A stretch of DNA of 64,000 nt from an uncultured Eggerthellaceae bacterium (GCA_937892845.1 CALBGP010000032.1:84399-148398); one strand, 5' to 3'. Counted from the first letter of the stretch, positions 1 through 11,945 are shown. The notes: a model not told the origin generated them from the letters alone. Made by a program: numbers and translations.

Positions 1-3000
1 ACTTGAAGCAGACTCCTTCGATATGACCCGTGGTGTCCTCCAAGACGAAGTTGGCCATCTTGGTGCCCTTTTTCGTGAGCTTGACGGTAACGCTGGTGAT
101 AAGGCCCGCGAACACGCCGCTGGGGATGTCCTTGGTCATCTCCGCAAGGTCGCCCAGGCTGTATTTCGACATCTTCTTGAGGGCGCGCTCATACGGACGA
201 AGCGGGTGGTCCGAAACGTAGATCTTGAGAATCTCCTTCTCGTAGGCCAAAAGGGTCCGCTTATCCCATTCGATGCCATCGGCGGCGGGCACATCCTCTT
301 CAAATCCGCTGTCTTCCACATCGGCGAACATGTCGAACATGCTGACTTGGCCCGCATCGCGGTCCTTCTGGCGCTTGGAGGCGCTCTCAAGGATGGGCGT
401 CTCCTCGATGAAGTACATGAGCTGCTTGCGGGTATATCCCGTCGAGTCGAAGGCCCCCGCCTTGATCAGGGATTCGAGCGTCTTTCTGTTGTAGCAGCGG
501 GCATCGACACGGCGGACGAAATCGTGCAGGCTGGAGAACGCACCGTTGGCCACGCGCTCATCGATGATGGACTGCGCGACGCTTTCGCCGACACCGCGCA
601 CGCCGGCCAGGCCGAAGCGAATGCCCTCGTCCGTAGGTGTGAACTCGAGGTTCGACGAATTGATATCGGGCGGCAGAACGGGAATGCCGTTATGCGTGCA
701 CGACGCGATGTACTTGATCAGCTTGTCGGCATTGCCCATGTAACTGGACAACACGGCAGCCATGTATTCGTAGGGATAATACGCCTTCAGATACGCCGTG
801 CGCATAACCAAGATGGCATATGCGGCGGAGTGCGATTTGTTGAAGGCGTACTTCGCGAATTTCTCGGCGTCGGACCAGATCTGGTTGGCGATCTCAAGCG
901 AATAGCCGTTCTCAACCGCGCCATTGCACCAGTCGTCCTTGAGCTTCATCATGACGTCGAGCTTCTTTTTGCCCATTGCCTTGCGCAGCTTGTCCGCCTT
1001 GCCCGCAGAAAAGCCGCTCATGGCCATGGAGATCTGCATGATCTGCTCCTGGTAGACCATGGTGCCGTAGGTCTCCTCGAGCAACGGGCGCAGACGATCG
1101 TCGTAGTAGTGGACAGGAGTCTTGCCGCTTGCCACCTTGATGTAGTCCTCGACCATGCCGGACTCCAACGGGCCGGGACGGTTGAGTGCGATGGAGGCCA
1201 CGACGTCAGAGAAGCGCTTGGGGGGAAGGCGGGCGAACAGGCTCACGTACAAAGCGCCCTCAACCTGGAACAGACCGTCCATGTTGCCGGACTGCATGAG
1301 TTCGAAGGCCTTCTCGTCTTCGGTGGGAATCTCTTCGGGGATGATCTTGGTGCCGTAGCGCTCTTCGATGTTGCGGCATGCACGGGAAAGCACGCCCAAC
1401 GTACGCAGGCCCAAGAAGTCCATCTTGAGAAGGCCCAGGTCGGGCGTGTAATGGCCGTCATACTGGGTGATGATGCCGCCGCCTTTGGTGTCACGCTTCA
1501 TGGGAACGTGGTCGGCCATGGGGTCGCGGCAGATGATGGTTGCGCACGCATGCACGCCTTCACCGCGAACGTTGCCCTCGATGGAACGCGCCGCATCGAT
1601 GATCTCGCGCGATTCAGGCTCTTCGTCGTAGGCCTTCTTGAAATCCGGATTGGTGGCAAGCGCCTTGTCGATGGTGATACCCAGTTCGTCACCGACCATC
1701 TTGCACAAACGGTCACCGACGCCATAGGGGTGCCCCAAGACGCGCGCAGAGTCGCGGATGGCGTTTTTCGCCTGCAGCTTGCCGAAGGTGATGACGCCCG
1801 AAACGTGGTCCTCGCCGTAGACATCCTTGATGTGCTCGATGACCTCCTGGCGCCGCTCATCTTCGAAGTCGACGTCGATATCAGGCATCTCCACACGTTC
1901 AGGCGAAAGGAATCGCTCGAACAGCAGGCCGTTGGGCAGCGGATCAAGGTCGGTGATGCCCATGGCATACGCGACGATGGCGCCTGCGGCCGATCCTCGA
2001 CCCGGTCCTACGCCGATACCCTGGCTGCGGGCCCATTCGATGTATTCCTGCACAATGAGGAAGTACGCAGGGAAGCCCTGCTGGATGATGATGCCCATCT
2101 CATAGTCCGCACGCTCCTGAACTTCAGGGGGAACAGGATCGCCGTAGCGCTTGACCAGGCCCTCCTGGACGCGCTTTCGAAACCACGATTCCTCCGTCTC
2201 CCCTTCAGGCAAAGGGAATCGCGGCAAGATGGAATCGCGCTCAAGCTCAACATGGCACTTTTCGGCCAGTTCAACCGTGTTATCGCATGCTTCGGGGAAA
2301 TCGCGCATGGCGGCGCGCATCTCCTCTTCAGTCTTCATGTAGAACTGATCGTTCTCAAAACGCATGCGGTTCTCATCATCCATGTTGGAACCGGTGCCGA
2401 TGCACAGCATGATGTCCTGCGCGCGGGCATCTTCCTGCGTGAGGTAATGGAAGTCATTGGTTGCAATGGTCTTGAGCCCAAGCTGGTTGGCGATCTTGGT
2501 CAACTCGACATTCATCTGCTGCTGCGTCATGCCGTTGTTGGTCATGATGCCCTGGTTCTGCAGCTCGATGTAGAAATCTCCGGGCTCATAGATGGACGCC
2601 AGGGTTTGCGCCCACTTGACGGCACCTTCGAAGTCCCGTGCATCGATGCAACGCGGGATGATGCCCGCGATGCATGCCGAAGATGCGATGATGCCTTCGC
2701 TGTAGCGACGCAGCATATCGATGGTAGTACGAGGCTTGTAATAGAAGTTGTCGCAGTGCGATTCGCTGACCAGGTGCACAAGGTTGTGATAGCCGACATT
2801 GTTCTTCGCCAGAAGGACCATGTGGTACAGACGCGACTTGTTCTTCGTCCCTATCTCAGGGTCTTCCGTGAAATAGATTTCGCAGCCGTAGATGGGCTTG
2901 ACCCTTTTGCCGGTCTCCTTCTCAACGGCATCGCACGCGTCACAGAGCTCGGGGACACCGCACATGACCCCATGGTCGGTGATGGCAACCGCAGGCATGT

Positions 3001-3094
3001 CCAAATCAGCGGCGCGGCGCACCATGTCTTTGATTTTGGTGGCTCCATCGAGCATGGAATATTCAGTGTGATTGTGCAGGTGTACGAAAGCCAT
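1..3094 (-). CDS. dnaE: DNA polymerase III alpha subunit, partial (C-terminal end lies beyond the window)
   Basis: Catalytic subunit of the replicative DNA polymerase. The protein starts MAFVHLHNHTEYSMLDGA, the first metal-binding motif of the PHP domain. The polymerase catalytic motif PDIDVDFEDERR is near residue 405, followed by fingers and palm sequence (KMDFLGLRTL, SGFSAGKADKLRKAMGKK). Near the truncated end there is a helix-hairpin-helix (GVRGVGESVAQSI) and the beginning of an OB fold (GVFAGLITSVTVKLT). About 1,031 codons are present of an expected 1,150-1,200, so only the tail is missing. The start is chosen because GAGGAG lies 10 bases upstream of the ATG and the PHP motif begins immediately. 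The long plus-strand frame opposite it (23-3151) is a shadow of this gene's high-GC codon usage. Confidence 0.97.
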   Translation of the reverse strand, partial: MAFVHLHNHTEYSMLDGATKIKDMVRRAADLDMPAVAITDHGVMCGVPELCDACDAVEKETGKRVKPIYGCEIYFTEDPEIGTKNKSRLYHMVLLAKNNVGYHNLVHLVSESHCDNFYYKPRTTIDMLRRYSEGIIASSACIAGIIPRCIDARDFEGAVKWAQTLASIYEPGDFYIELQNQGIMTNNGMTQQQMNVELTKIANQLGLKTIATNDFHYLTQEDARAQDIMLCIGTGSNMDDENRMRFENDQFYMKTEEEMRAAMRDFPEACDNTVELAEKCHVELERDSILPRFPLPEGETEESWFRKRVQEGLVKRYGDPVPPEVQERADYEMGIIIQQGFPAYFLIVQEYIEWARSQGIGVGPGRGSAAGAIVAYAMGITDLDPLPNGLLFERFLSPERVEMPDIDVDFEDERRQEVIEHIKDVYGEDHVSGVITFGKLQAKNAIRDSARVLGHPYGVGDRLCKMVGDELGITIDKALATNPDFKKAYDEEPESREIIDAARSIEGNVRGEGVHACATIICRDPMADHVPMKRDTKGGGIITQYDGHYTPDLGLLKMDFLGLRTLGVLSRACRNIEERYGTKIIPEEIPTEDEKAFELMQSGNMDGLFQVEGALYVSLFARLPPKRFSDVVASIALNRPGPLESGMVEDYIKVASGKTPVHYYDDRLRPLLEETYGTMVYQEQIMQISMAMSGFSAGKADKLRKAMGKKKLDVMMKLKDDWCNGAVENGYSLEIANQIWSDAEKFAKYAFNKSHSAAYAILVMRTAYLKAYYPYEYMAAVLSSYMGNADKLIKYIASCTHNGIPVLPPDINSSNLEFTPTDEGIRFGLAGVRGVGESVAQSIIDERVANGAFSSLHDFVRRVDARCYNRKTLESLIKAGAFDSTGYTRKQLMYFIEETPILESASKRQKDRDAGQVSMFDMFADVEDSGFEEDVPAADGIEWDKRTLLAYEKEILKIYVSDHPLRPYERALKKMSKYSLGDLAEMTKDIPSGVFAGLITSVTVKLTKKGTKMANFVLEDTTGHIEGVCFK

Positions 3095-3118
3095 ATGCCA
3101 TTCACTCCTCGCGGGACC

Positions 3119-3167
3119 GGGCGGCCTCAGCCGCCCACACGTTATTTCTGACCCGGAAATCATACCA
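3119..3167 (-). promoter_or_regulatory. Candidate dnaE promoter (extended -10) and leader hairpin
   Basis: On the minus strand TGGTATGAT at 3167-3159 matches an extended -10 element (TGnTATAAT-like), 65 bases upstream of the dnaE ATG. No good -35 is visible. Between it and the start codon is a perfect 7-bp hairpin (GGGCGGC / GCCGCCC, loop CTCA) at 3119-3136, which would fall in the 5' leader. Assigned by inspection only. Confidence 0.35.
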
Positions 3168-3293
3168 GCAATCGCCGCCATTTCCGCACAGGATGCCATG
3201 CTCAATCCATGGAGATTGACCGGTGTCCATTAGACTTCCCACCGCCTGCTTTTCGCTGAGCCATGCGGGTCTCAGCACCTCTGCATGCCGAAA

Positions 3294-3325
3294 CGAAAAA
3301 GGGGCGTCTAGATGACGCCCCTTCC
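3294..3325 (-). terminator. Rho-independent terminator of the YfcC-family gene
   Basis: A 10-bp inverted repeat (AAGGGGCGTC at 3299-3308 and GACGCCCCTT at 3314-3323) is followed on the minus strand by TTTTTCG. It sits about 65 bases after the stop codon of the transporter gene and upstream of the dnaE promoter region. Confidence 0.85.
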
Positions 3326-3388
3326 AGGGAAAGCCGCTGCCGTAGCGGCGCTGAGGTGTCTACACCGCGAATCCGCGTGGCCCGTTGG

Positions 3389-4972
3389 CTAGGCAGCCAC
3401 CAGAACCTGAGCCACCAAGAGCGCTCCGCCGAACAGCAGGAGGAACACAACCATCGGCAATACGAACTTCAACCAATGCGAGTACTTCATATCCAGCATT
3501 GTCAGCGTTGCCATGACAAGACCGGTCGGGGCGAGGTAGAGCATTGCGTACTGGCCCCAGTTGTACGCGGAGACGACGATGGAGCGGTCGATACCCACGG
3601 TGTCGGCCAGAGGCGCGAGGATGGGCATTGCCAGAACGGCCAGGCCGGACGAAGACGGCACGATGAAGCCGAGCAGGAAGAACATGAGCATCATCATGAC
3701 GATGAAGACGGGGCCCTCCATGCCGTTGACGGCGTTCGATGCCCAGTACAGCAGGGTATCGGAGATCAGACCCTCCTCCATGATCATATTGACGCCGCGC
3801 GCCAGACCGATGATCAAGGAGACGCCCACGAGGCTGGATGCGCCGTTGATGAAAGCATCCACGACGGTCTTCTCATCCAAGCCGGTCAAGAAGATGCAGA
3901 TAATCGCAACGAACAGGAACGATGCAGCCATCTGGGGGAACCACCAGTGCAGATTCACAACACCGTAGATCATGATGATGAATGCCGACACGAACAAGAC
4001 CAAAATCAGCTTGTGACGCCAGTCGAACTTCTTGATGCCCGCAGTGGAATCATCACCGACGCTGAACAGCGAAGCGAAGTGCTCGCGATCCTCGTAGGTA
4101 TAGGAAGCCTCGGGATTCTTCTTGATCTTGCGGCAGTACCAATACAGATACGATACAACCACGATGGCGCCGACCACGCAGCCCACAACGCGCCATTCGA
4201 TACCCGTGGTCCAGGCTACGCCGGCCGCGTTGGATGCGATGACCACCGAGAAGGGGTTGATGGTCGAAAACGTCGTTCCCATAGATCCTGCGAGGAAGAT
4301 GGCACCGACGCACACGATGGAGTCATAGCCCAAGGCAAGGAATATCGGCACCAAGATGGGATAGAAGGCGACCGCCTCCTCCTCGAGGCCGCACGTGGTT
4401 CCGCCGAGGACCATCAGGATACTGACCAGGAACACGAGCAAAAACTCGCGACCCTTCGTCTTCTTGGTCAAGGCCACAAGGCCTGAGGCGAAGGCTCCCG
4501 AAGCGTTGACAACACCGATCAATCCGCCCAAGACCAAGATGAACACCATGATATCCACGCCGTTGATGGTGCCGTTGACCATCGCTTGCGTGATATCGAA
4601 CAGGCCTTTGGGCTGCGACTCAAGCTCTTGGTAGGTGCCGGGAATGGAAATCGGCTTGGTGATCGACCCGTTGAGGAACTGGTTGATGTCGATCTTCATG
4701 TCCGACAGCTCGGGGTCGGCCCTGAATGCCTCTTCGGTGGCGGGAATGGTCCTGACCGTACCGTTGGGCTCGGTGATCTGGAATTCCGAACTATCGGCCA
4801 GATACGCCAGCTTGGAGTACGCGCCCGCGGGAATGAACCACGTAGCGATTACTGCCAAGATGGTGATCACGAACAGGATCGTGAACGCCGTGGGGAACGA
4901 GAGTTTCTTCTTCTTTTTCGGCGGGTCATCCTGAATGGGAACCCCTGCCGAAGCTACAGCTTCAGCCGACAT
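3389..4972 (-). CDS. YfcC-family membrane transporter (DcuC/AbgT-like)
   Basis: A 527-residue polytopic inner-membrane carrier. The N-terminus carries a PPKKKKK basic stretch just before the first membrane helix (FPTAFTILFVITILAVIATW). A hydrophilic loop follows, then about eleven further hydrophobic segments, including GGTTCGLEEEAVAFYPILVP and LLGFIVPSSSGLAVLAMPIL, typical of the YfcC/C4-dicarboxylate anaerobic carrier group. Members move dicarboxylates, amino acids or peptides; the substrate cannot be read from the sequence. The start at 4972 (MSAEAVASAG) has AAGGAGGT five to six bases upstream; an in-frame ATG 15 codons further upstream lacks a comparable site. It is divergent from a membrane LuxR regulator, which suggests specific regulation, and ends in a clear terminator. 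Confidence 0.88.
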   Translation of the reverse strand: MSAEAVASAGVPIQDDPPKKKKKLSFPTAFTILFVITILAVIATWFIPAGAYSKLAYLADSSEFQITEPNGTVRTIPATEEAFRADPELSDMKIDINQFLNGSITKPISIPGTYQELESQPKGLFDITQAMVNGTINGVDIMVFILVLGGLIGVVNASGAFASGLVALTKKTKGREFLLVFLVSILMVLGGTTCGLEEEAVAFYPILVPIFLALGYDSIVCVGAIFLAGSMGTTFSTINPFSVVIASNAAGVAWTTGIEWRVVGCVVGAIVVVSYLYWYCRKIKKNPEASYTYEDREHFASLFSVGDDSTAGIKKFDWRHKLILVLFVSAFIIMIYGVVNLHWWFPQMAASFLFVAIICIFLTGLDEKTVVDAFINGASSLVGVSLIIGLARGVNMIMEEGLISDTLLYWASNAVNGMEGPVFIVMMMLMFFLLGFIVPSSSGLAVLAMPILAPLADTVGIDRSIVVSAYNWGQYAMLYLAPTGLVMATLTMLDMKYSHWLKFVLPMVVFLLLFGGALLVAQVLVAA

Positions 4973-5109
4973 TGCTACCTCCTTGCGGCAGTCGGGGGCC
5001 GGCAGAGCCGACCCCATGTCCTCTTCCTCTCTGCCGCGATTGTGAAACGGAAATCCTCAGGATGACCATATCTAGGATGGTTGTGTCCGGGGTTTAATTT
5101 GGGTGTAGT

Positions 5110-5154
5110 ATGCATTGTGCATGTATCAAGCGCCTGATGAGCATGGTTACATGC
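5110..5154. promoter_or_regulatory. Two short dyads between divergent transporter and LuxR genes
   Basis: The 240-base gap between the divergent starts contains ATGCA-ttg-TGCAT at 5110-5122 and GCATG-gtta-CATGC at 5141-5154. They share the GCAT half-site and lie about 32 bases apart centre to centre. They are candidate operators for the adjacent LuxR-type regulator. This is inference from position and symmetry; no -35/-10 pair could be assigned confidently. Confidence 0.35.
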
Positions 5155-5212
5155 CCCTTATGCGACCATATCCCTGCGATATGCCGTTCGCGACGCATAC
5201 GAAAGGCCGACT

Positions 5213-6184
5213 ATGTCTGAGATCCTTCTGTTCTATTACACGCTCGCGATCCTGCTCATCAGCGTCATGACCGCAGCGTTGTGCCTGTCGGCCTATCTGG
5301 TATCGCGCAGACGTCTTTTCGCCTTCGCAAGCATTGCCCTGTTCTTCTATTTCCTAGATGTGGCGTTGGTATTCCAGGACGATTACCTGCTGCGAGGCGC
5401 GGCTTCCATCCAACATGATTCCGTCTACTTCCTAGGGTCGCAGCTTCCCTCGATGTTCACCGGAGCCGGGGTTCTCATGGCTCTTTGGTATGTGATATGC
5501 GATAACTTCGACATCAAACGCAAAGTGCAGATTTGGACGCCCGGAATCCTGTTCGTGACAATCAGCATGGTCATTTATGCAACCATGTACGGCACTGCAC
5601 TCGGGCTCTTTCTCTTTTACAGCACGCGCGCATTGTTTCTTGCCTGGATATTGGGCTATCTGCTCGTTCGAGCGCTCGGAGGGCAGGACCAAGCCGCACG
5701 CGATCGTCTCAAACGCTACTGCATCCCTTACGTGATTTCCTGGGTGCTACTTGCGGCCATCGTAATCGAAAACGCCGTGTTCATCCTGATCATCGACCCC
5801 GCCATGGTCGCCGCCGGCGAAGTGCCCTTCTTCCCGGAACGCAACTTCGCTGAGAACCTGCTCATGATCTTCGGGGCCATATGCATCAGCTCCGAATGCA
5901 TGAAGATGCTCACACTGCACTTCAAGACCCCTCCCGCCGACGAGGGAGCGAAGATGGCGGCATTCATCGACAACGGCATTGCCGCCTACACCAACCGCTA
6001 CGGCCTGTCCGCCCGTGAAGCCGAAGTGCTTCGCCAGGTGCTCTGCGGAAAAGACAATCAGAACATTGCAACCGACATGAATCTGGCGCTTTCAACGGTG
6101 AAGGTCCATGTCCACAACATCTTGCGCAAAACAGGCCAATCCAACCGTCAGGAGCTCATGAGGGACTTCCGCATGAAGTCCTGA
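5213..6184 (+). CDS. LuxR-family regulator with N-terminal membrane domain
   Basis: 323 residues. The first ~230 form a membrane domain with about six to seven hydrophobic segments, starting ILLFYYTLAILLISVMTAAL. The last ~65 residues are a GerE/LuxR helix-turn-helix: LSAREAEVLRQVLCGKDNQN, then IATDMNLALSTVKVHVHNIL and a C-terminal RKTGQSNRQELMRDF. There is no receiver domain, so the signal is presumably sensed by the membrane part. This architecture is typical of Eggerthellaceae, where such genes sit divergently from transporters and oxidoreductases. Its likely target is the YfcC-family gene upstream. The start at 5213 follows GAAAGG at short distance and gives a plausible N-terminus. Confidence 0.88.
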   Translation: MSEILLFYYTLAILLISVMTAALCLSAYLVSRRRLFAFASIALFFYFLDVALVFQDDYLLRGAASIQHDSVYFLGSQLPSMFTGAGVLMALWYVICDNFDIKRKVQIWTPGILFVTISMVIYATMYGTALGLFLFYSTRALFLAWILGYLLVRALGGQDQAARDRLKRYCIPYVISWVLLAAIVIENAVFILIIDPAMVAAGEVPFFPERNFAENLLMIFGAICISSECMKMLTLHFKTPPADEGAKMAAFIDNGIAAYTNRYGLSAREAEVLRQVLCGKDNQNIATDMNLALSTVKVHVHNILRKTGQSNRQELMRDFRMKS

Positions 6185-6228
6185 CCTGAAGCGCGGGGCA
6201 ACATCCTCCCCTATCTATCCGAGTACAC

Positions 6229-6258
6229 GAAAAAGGCGGTCCGAAGACCGCCTTTCCG
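6229..6258. terminator. Bidirectional terminator between LuxR gene and atp operon
   Basis: A perfect 10-bp stem (AAAGGCGGTC at 6232-6241, loop CGAA, GACCGCCTTT at 6246-6255) is flanked by A-rich sequence on the left (U-run on the minus transcript) and TTTCCGTTT on the right. It ends the plus-strand LuxR gene and the minus-strand atp operon. Confidence 0.9.
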
Positions 6259-6289
6259 TTTCAGTTTGCACACCGTTTGCGAAACGGCG

Positions 6290-6559
6290 CTATTTGAGCT
6301 CCTCGGCCTTGTCGGCAAGGATGATGACCTTCTTCCCAGTCACCTGCACATATCCGCCTTCGATGGCGAAGGTGCGGAACGGACCGCCATCCTCCTCCTG
6401 AACACGGACATTGCCGTCAGCGAGCGTGGAAACCAGGGGCACATGGCCGTAGAGGAATCCCATCTCGCCTTCAGAGCCGGGCACCGCGACGAACTGAACC
6501 TCGTCGGCAGTGTAGAGCTTGGCCTCGGGGGTCACGATATCGCATGCCAATTTAGCCAT
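6290..6559 (-). CDS. atpC: F-type ATP synthase epsilon subunit, short form
   Basis: Last gene of the atp operon, three bases after atpD. 89 residues contain the complete N-terminal beta-sandwich (CDIVTPEAKLYTADEVQFVA, GEMGFLYGHVPLVSTL, FAIEGGYVQV) and then stop at ADKAEELK. The usual C-terminal two-helix domain of about 45 residues, which inhibits ATP hydrolysis in many bacteria, is absent. The gene ends cleanly before a strong terminator, and no downstream frame continues the helices, so this looks like a genuine short form and not a frameshift. The subunit connects the c-ring/gamma rotor and should still assemble. Confidence 0.95.
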   Translation of the reverse strand: MAKLACDIVTPEAKLYTADEVQFVAVPGSEGEMGFLYGHVPLVSTLADGNVRVQEEDGGPFRTFAIEGGYVQVTGKKVIILADKAEELK

Positions 6560-6562
6560 AGC

Positions 6563-8020
<1,458 letters not shown>

Positions 8021-8917
8021 TTAATCCTCCAAAGCTGCGGCGCCACCAACGATCTCGGAGATCTCAGTGGTGATGGCACCTTGACGTACACGGTTGTACA
8101 ACCTAGAGAGCGTCTCAACCATCTCGGTTGCGTTTTCGGTTGCGGAATGCATGGCGGTGCGGCGTGCAGCCTGCTCACCAGCAGCCGAATCGATCAGCGC
8201 ATGATAGATGGAAGTGCGCAGATAGGCAGGAAGCAGACGCTCCAGCACTTCTGCGGGCTCCGGCTCGAACTCCAGAGAGCTCACTTCGGATTCACCCTCG
8301 GTCTCTGCAGAAGCAGAGGCGGTCATAACAGCTTGCGTGTCGACGGGCAGGATGACCTCATGGGTCAAGGTCTGCTCGGCGGCGTTCTTGCAGTGGTTGT
8401 AGACAAGAACGACCTCGTCGACATTTCCTTCAACATACGCCTTGACGGCGTAATCAGCGACTTGCTTCGCCTCATCAAACGTGGGGTCGGCGGAAAGGTC
8501 GGTGAACTCGAGCACCGGCACAATATGGCGGTACTTGAAGAAACCGGAGGCCTTCTTGCCGCAGGCGATAACATCGACCTCGACACCCTGCGCCTGCTGA
8601 GCGCGAATCGTCTTCTCGACGGAACGCAGCACGTTGGAGTTGAAGCCGCCGGCCAGGCCGCGGTCGGAGACCACGGCCACAACCAGCATGCGTTTAACAT
8701 CCTCACGCTTTTCCAGCAAGGGGTTCTCGCTGGCCTGCACGCGCGCAGCCACGCCCTGAAGGGCTTCAGTCATGGACTGGGAATACGGCGTTGCGGCGAA
8801 GACGCGCTCGCTTGCGCGCTTGACCTTGGCGCCTGCAACCATCTCCATGGTGCGCGTGATCTGCTTCGTCGAGCTGACGGACTTTATGCGCTTGTCAATA
8901 TCGTGCAGGTTAGGCAT
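8021..8917 (-). CDS. atpG: F-type ATP synthase gamma subunit
   Basis: Central rotor shaft of F1. 298 residues. The N-terminal coiled-coil strand is conserved (IKSVSSTKQITRTMEMVAGA), as is the C-terminal strand (RTAMHSATENATEMVETLSR, LYNRVRQGAITTEISEIVGG). Between them is a Rossmann-like middle domain (VSDRGLAGGFNSNV). It lies between atpA and atpD with 16 and 0 bases of spacing. Confidence 0.97.
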   Translation of the reverse strand: MPNLHDIDKRIKSVSSTKQITRTMEMVAGAKVKRASERVFAATPYSQSMTEALQGVAARVQASENPLLEKREDVKRMLVVAVVSDRGLAGGFNSNVLRSVEKTIRAQQAQGVEVDVIACGKKASGFFKYRHIVPVLEFTDLSADPTFDEAKQVADYAVKAYVEGNVDEVVLVYNHCKNAAEQTLTHEVILPVDTQAVMTASASAETEGESEVSSLEFEPEPAEVLERLLPAYLRTSIYHALIDSAAGEQAARRTAMHSATENATEMVETLSRLYNRVRQGAITTEISEIVGGAAALED

Positions 8918-8933
8918 GTTTCAGGCCTTCCTA

Positions 8934-10492
<1,559 letters not shown>

Positions 10493-10493
<1 letters not shown>

Positions 10494-11071
10494 TAGCATT
10501 CACCTCCATCGTTAGACTCAGTAAGCACGTTGCGAGTATGCTCCAGCTGGGATGCAACGCTCGCGTCGATGCGTTTTCCTTGGGTACTCATGATGATGCC
10601 GCCCAGAATGGACTTGTCGATGTGCTCGCGGAGCACAACGTCTTTGCCCAAATCAGCAGACAGCTTCTCACAAATGAGCTGGCGAAGCTCGTCGTCAAGC
10701 TCCACAACAGTGGTCACATCGACGACGCACACGCCCATGTTCTCCTCCGAGATCGAACGGTAAGCCGAAACGACCTGGGGAAGCTCGCCGAGATTACCGC
10801 GCTCGGCCATGACAGCGACCACGCTGACAACCATGGGATCGAATCCCTGGAAGACACCCTTGACCAGCTCATTGCGCTGCTCCTGGGTGAAGGCGGGGTC
10901 GGACAGTGCGTCGCGCAGCTCCGCGTTTCCGCGATAGAGCTTGAGCAACAACTCGAACTGATCGCGGGTTTCCAGAACCGCATCACGCCCGCCGTCAGAG
11001 AAAACGGCATCGAACAGCGTGCGCGCGTACGTGGCTACCTCTTCCTTTACGAGCAGTCGATTAGTTGCCAT
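10493..11071 (-). CDS. atpH: F-type ATP synthase delta subunit
   Basis: Peripheral-stalk subunit joining F1 to the b dimer. 192 residues from MATNRLLVKEEVATYARTLF, with the family's characteristic C-terminal segment (VVLREHIDKSILGGIIMSTQ, GKRIDASVASQLE). It overlaps the end of atpF by 11 bases and the start of atpA by one base. An upstream in-frame ATG eight codons earlier lies deeper within atpF and was not chosen. Confidence 0.95.
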
Positions 11072-11672
11072 TGAAACTACCCGCCTCTTCGACATAGCGC
11101 TTGATCATCTTGCGATGCTCGTCATCGGACAGATCGTTGCCGATGAGCTTGGCTGCAACCGAGACGGAGATCTCGGCAACGGAACCCTGGAGCTCGGAGA
11201 TGGCGGCCTTCTTGTCAGCCTCGATGGCGGCATGGGCCTTCTCAATCATCTCAGAAGCTTCCTTCTGGGCCTTCGCGGTGATCTCAGCCTTGACGTTTTC
11301 GCCGGTCTGCTTGGCGTCGGCTACGATCTTGGCAGCCTCGGCCTTGCTCTCAGCGAGCTGCTGCTTGTACTCAGCCAGCAGCTTCTCGCTTTCCTGACGG
11401 GCGTCTTCGGCCCTTTTGAGATCGTCGCGAATGGTGGTTTCGCGCTTTTCGAGCATACCCTCGAACATAGGCCAACCGAACTTCGCCAGAACAACCCACA
11501 AGACGATGAAAGCGACGAGCATCGGGATGAACTCGCTCATGTTAGGGAGAATGGCAGCCATGCCGCCTCCCTCAGATGCGAAAGCATAGGACGGCATGGC
11601 AAGAGCGGCAGCGCCCGCGGTTGCGAGCACGACGCCGGCTTTGCGGGCCATCGTGTTATGAGACGCTTTCAA
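11061..11672 (-). CDS. atpF: F-type ATP synthase b subunit with signal-peptide-like N-terminus
   Basis: Peripheral-stalk membrane subunit. The best start is a TTG at 11672, eight bases after AGGAGG, giving MKASHNTMARKAG; an ATG 12 codons upstream has no comparable site. The 203-residue protein then shows a hydrophobic segment ending in an AXA-like site (VVLATAGAAALAMPSYAFAS), which resembles a cleavable signal peptide. After it come the normal membrane anchor (FIPMLVAFIVLWVVLAKFGW) and a long charged coiled coil (LEKRETTIRDDLKRAEDARQ onward). The extra N-terminal segment is unusual compared with the textbook b subunit of about 156-170 residues. Confidence 0.93.
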   Translation of the reverse strand: MKASHNTMARKAGVVLATAGAAALAMPSYAFASEGGGMAAILPNMSEFIPMLVAFIVLWVVLAKFGWPMFEGMLEKRETTIRDDLKRAEDARQESEKLLAEYKQQLAESKAEAAKIVADAKQTGENVKAEITAKAQKEASEMIEKAHAAIEADKKAAISELQGSVAEISVSVAAKLIGNDLSDDEHRKMIKRYVEEAGSFNGN

Positions 11673-11726
11673 CTCGCTTTCCTCCTGTTCTTTTCCAATA
11701 AATCTCATACAGCTGTTCGGAACCGA

Positions 11727-11945
11727 TTAGCCGATGAAGAAAAGAACGAAGCCGAGCAGAGCCAGTGCCTCAGACATTGCAGCGCCGATGACGAAGTAGC
11801 CCATGAGCTGACCCTTGAGTTCGGGCTGACGAGCGGCTGCGGTGCACAGACCATAGGTAGCGATACCCACGCCAATGCCAGGGCCGATGGTGGCCAGGCC
11901 GTAACCGACAACCTTCAGTGCGGCGAGAGCAAGAGTGATTTCCAC
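11727..11945 (-). CDS. atpE: F-type ATP synthase c subunit
   Basis: 72-residue two-helix proteolipid forming the rotor ring. The first helix carries the glycine pattern GPGIGVGIATYG, the loop is ARQPE, and the ion-binding carboxylate is Glu59 in FVIGAAMSEALALLGFVLFF. The residue after the glutamate is Ala, and the Gln and Ser/Thr ligands typical of sodium-binding rings are absent, so proton coupling is more likely. Normal length. Confidence 0.97.
   Translation of the reverse strand: MEITLALAALKVVGYGLATIGPGIGVGIATYGLCTAAARQPELKGQLMGYFVIGAAMSEALALLGFVLFFIG

Noticed and set aside
23..3151. Open frame of over 1,000 codons on the plus strand opposite dnaE
   Set aside because: Its translation has no recognisable domain, whereas the minus strand encodes an unmistakable DNA polymerase III alpha. 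High GC creates long antisense frames; similar shadows lie opposite atpD/atpG, atpA, nrdD, dmsA and the LPxTG gene.
10497..10499. ATG start for atpA
   Set aside because: Only two bases separate it from GGAGGT; the GTG two codons later has ideal spacing and overlaps the atpH stop.
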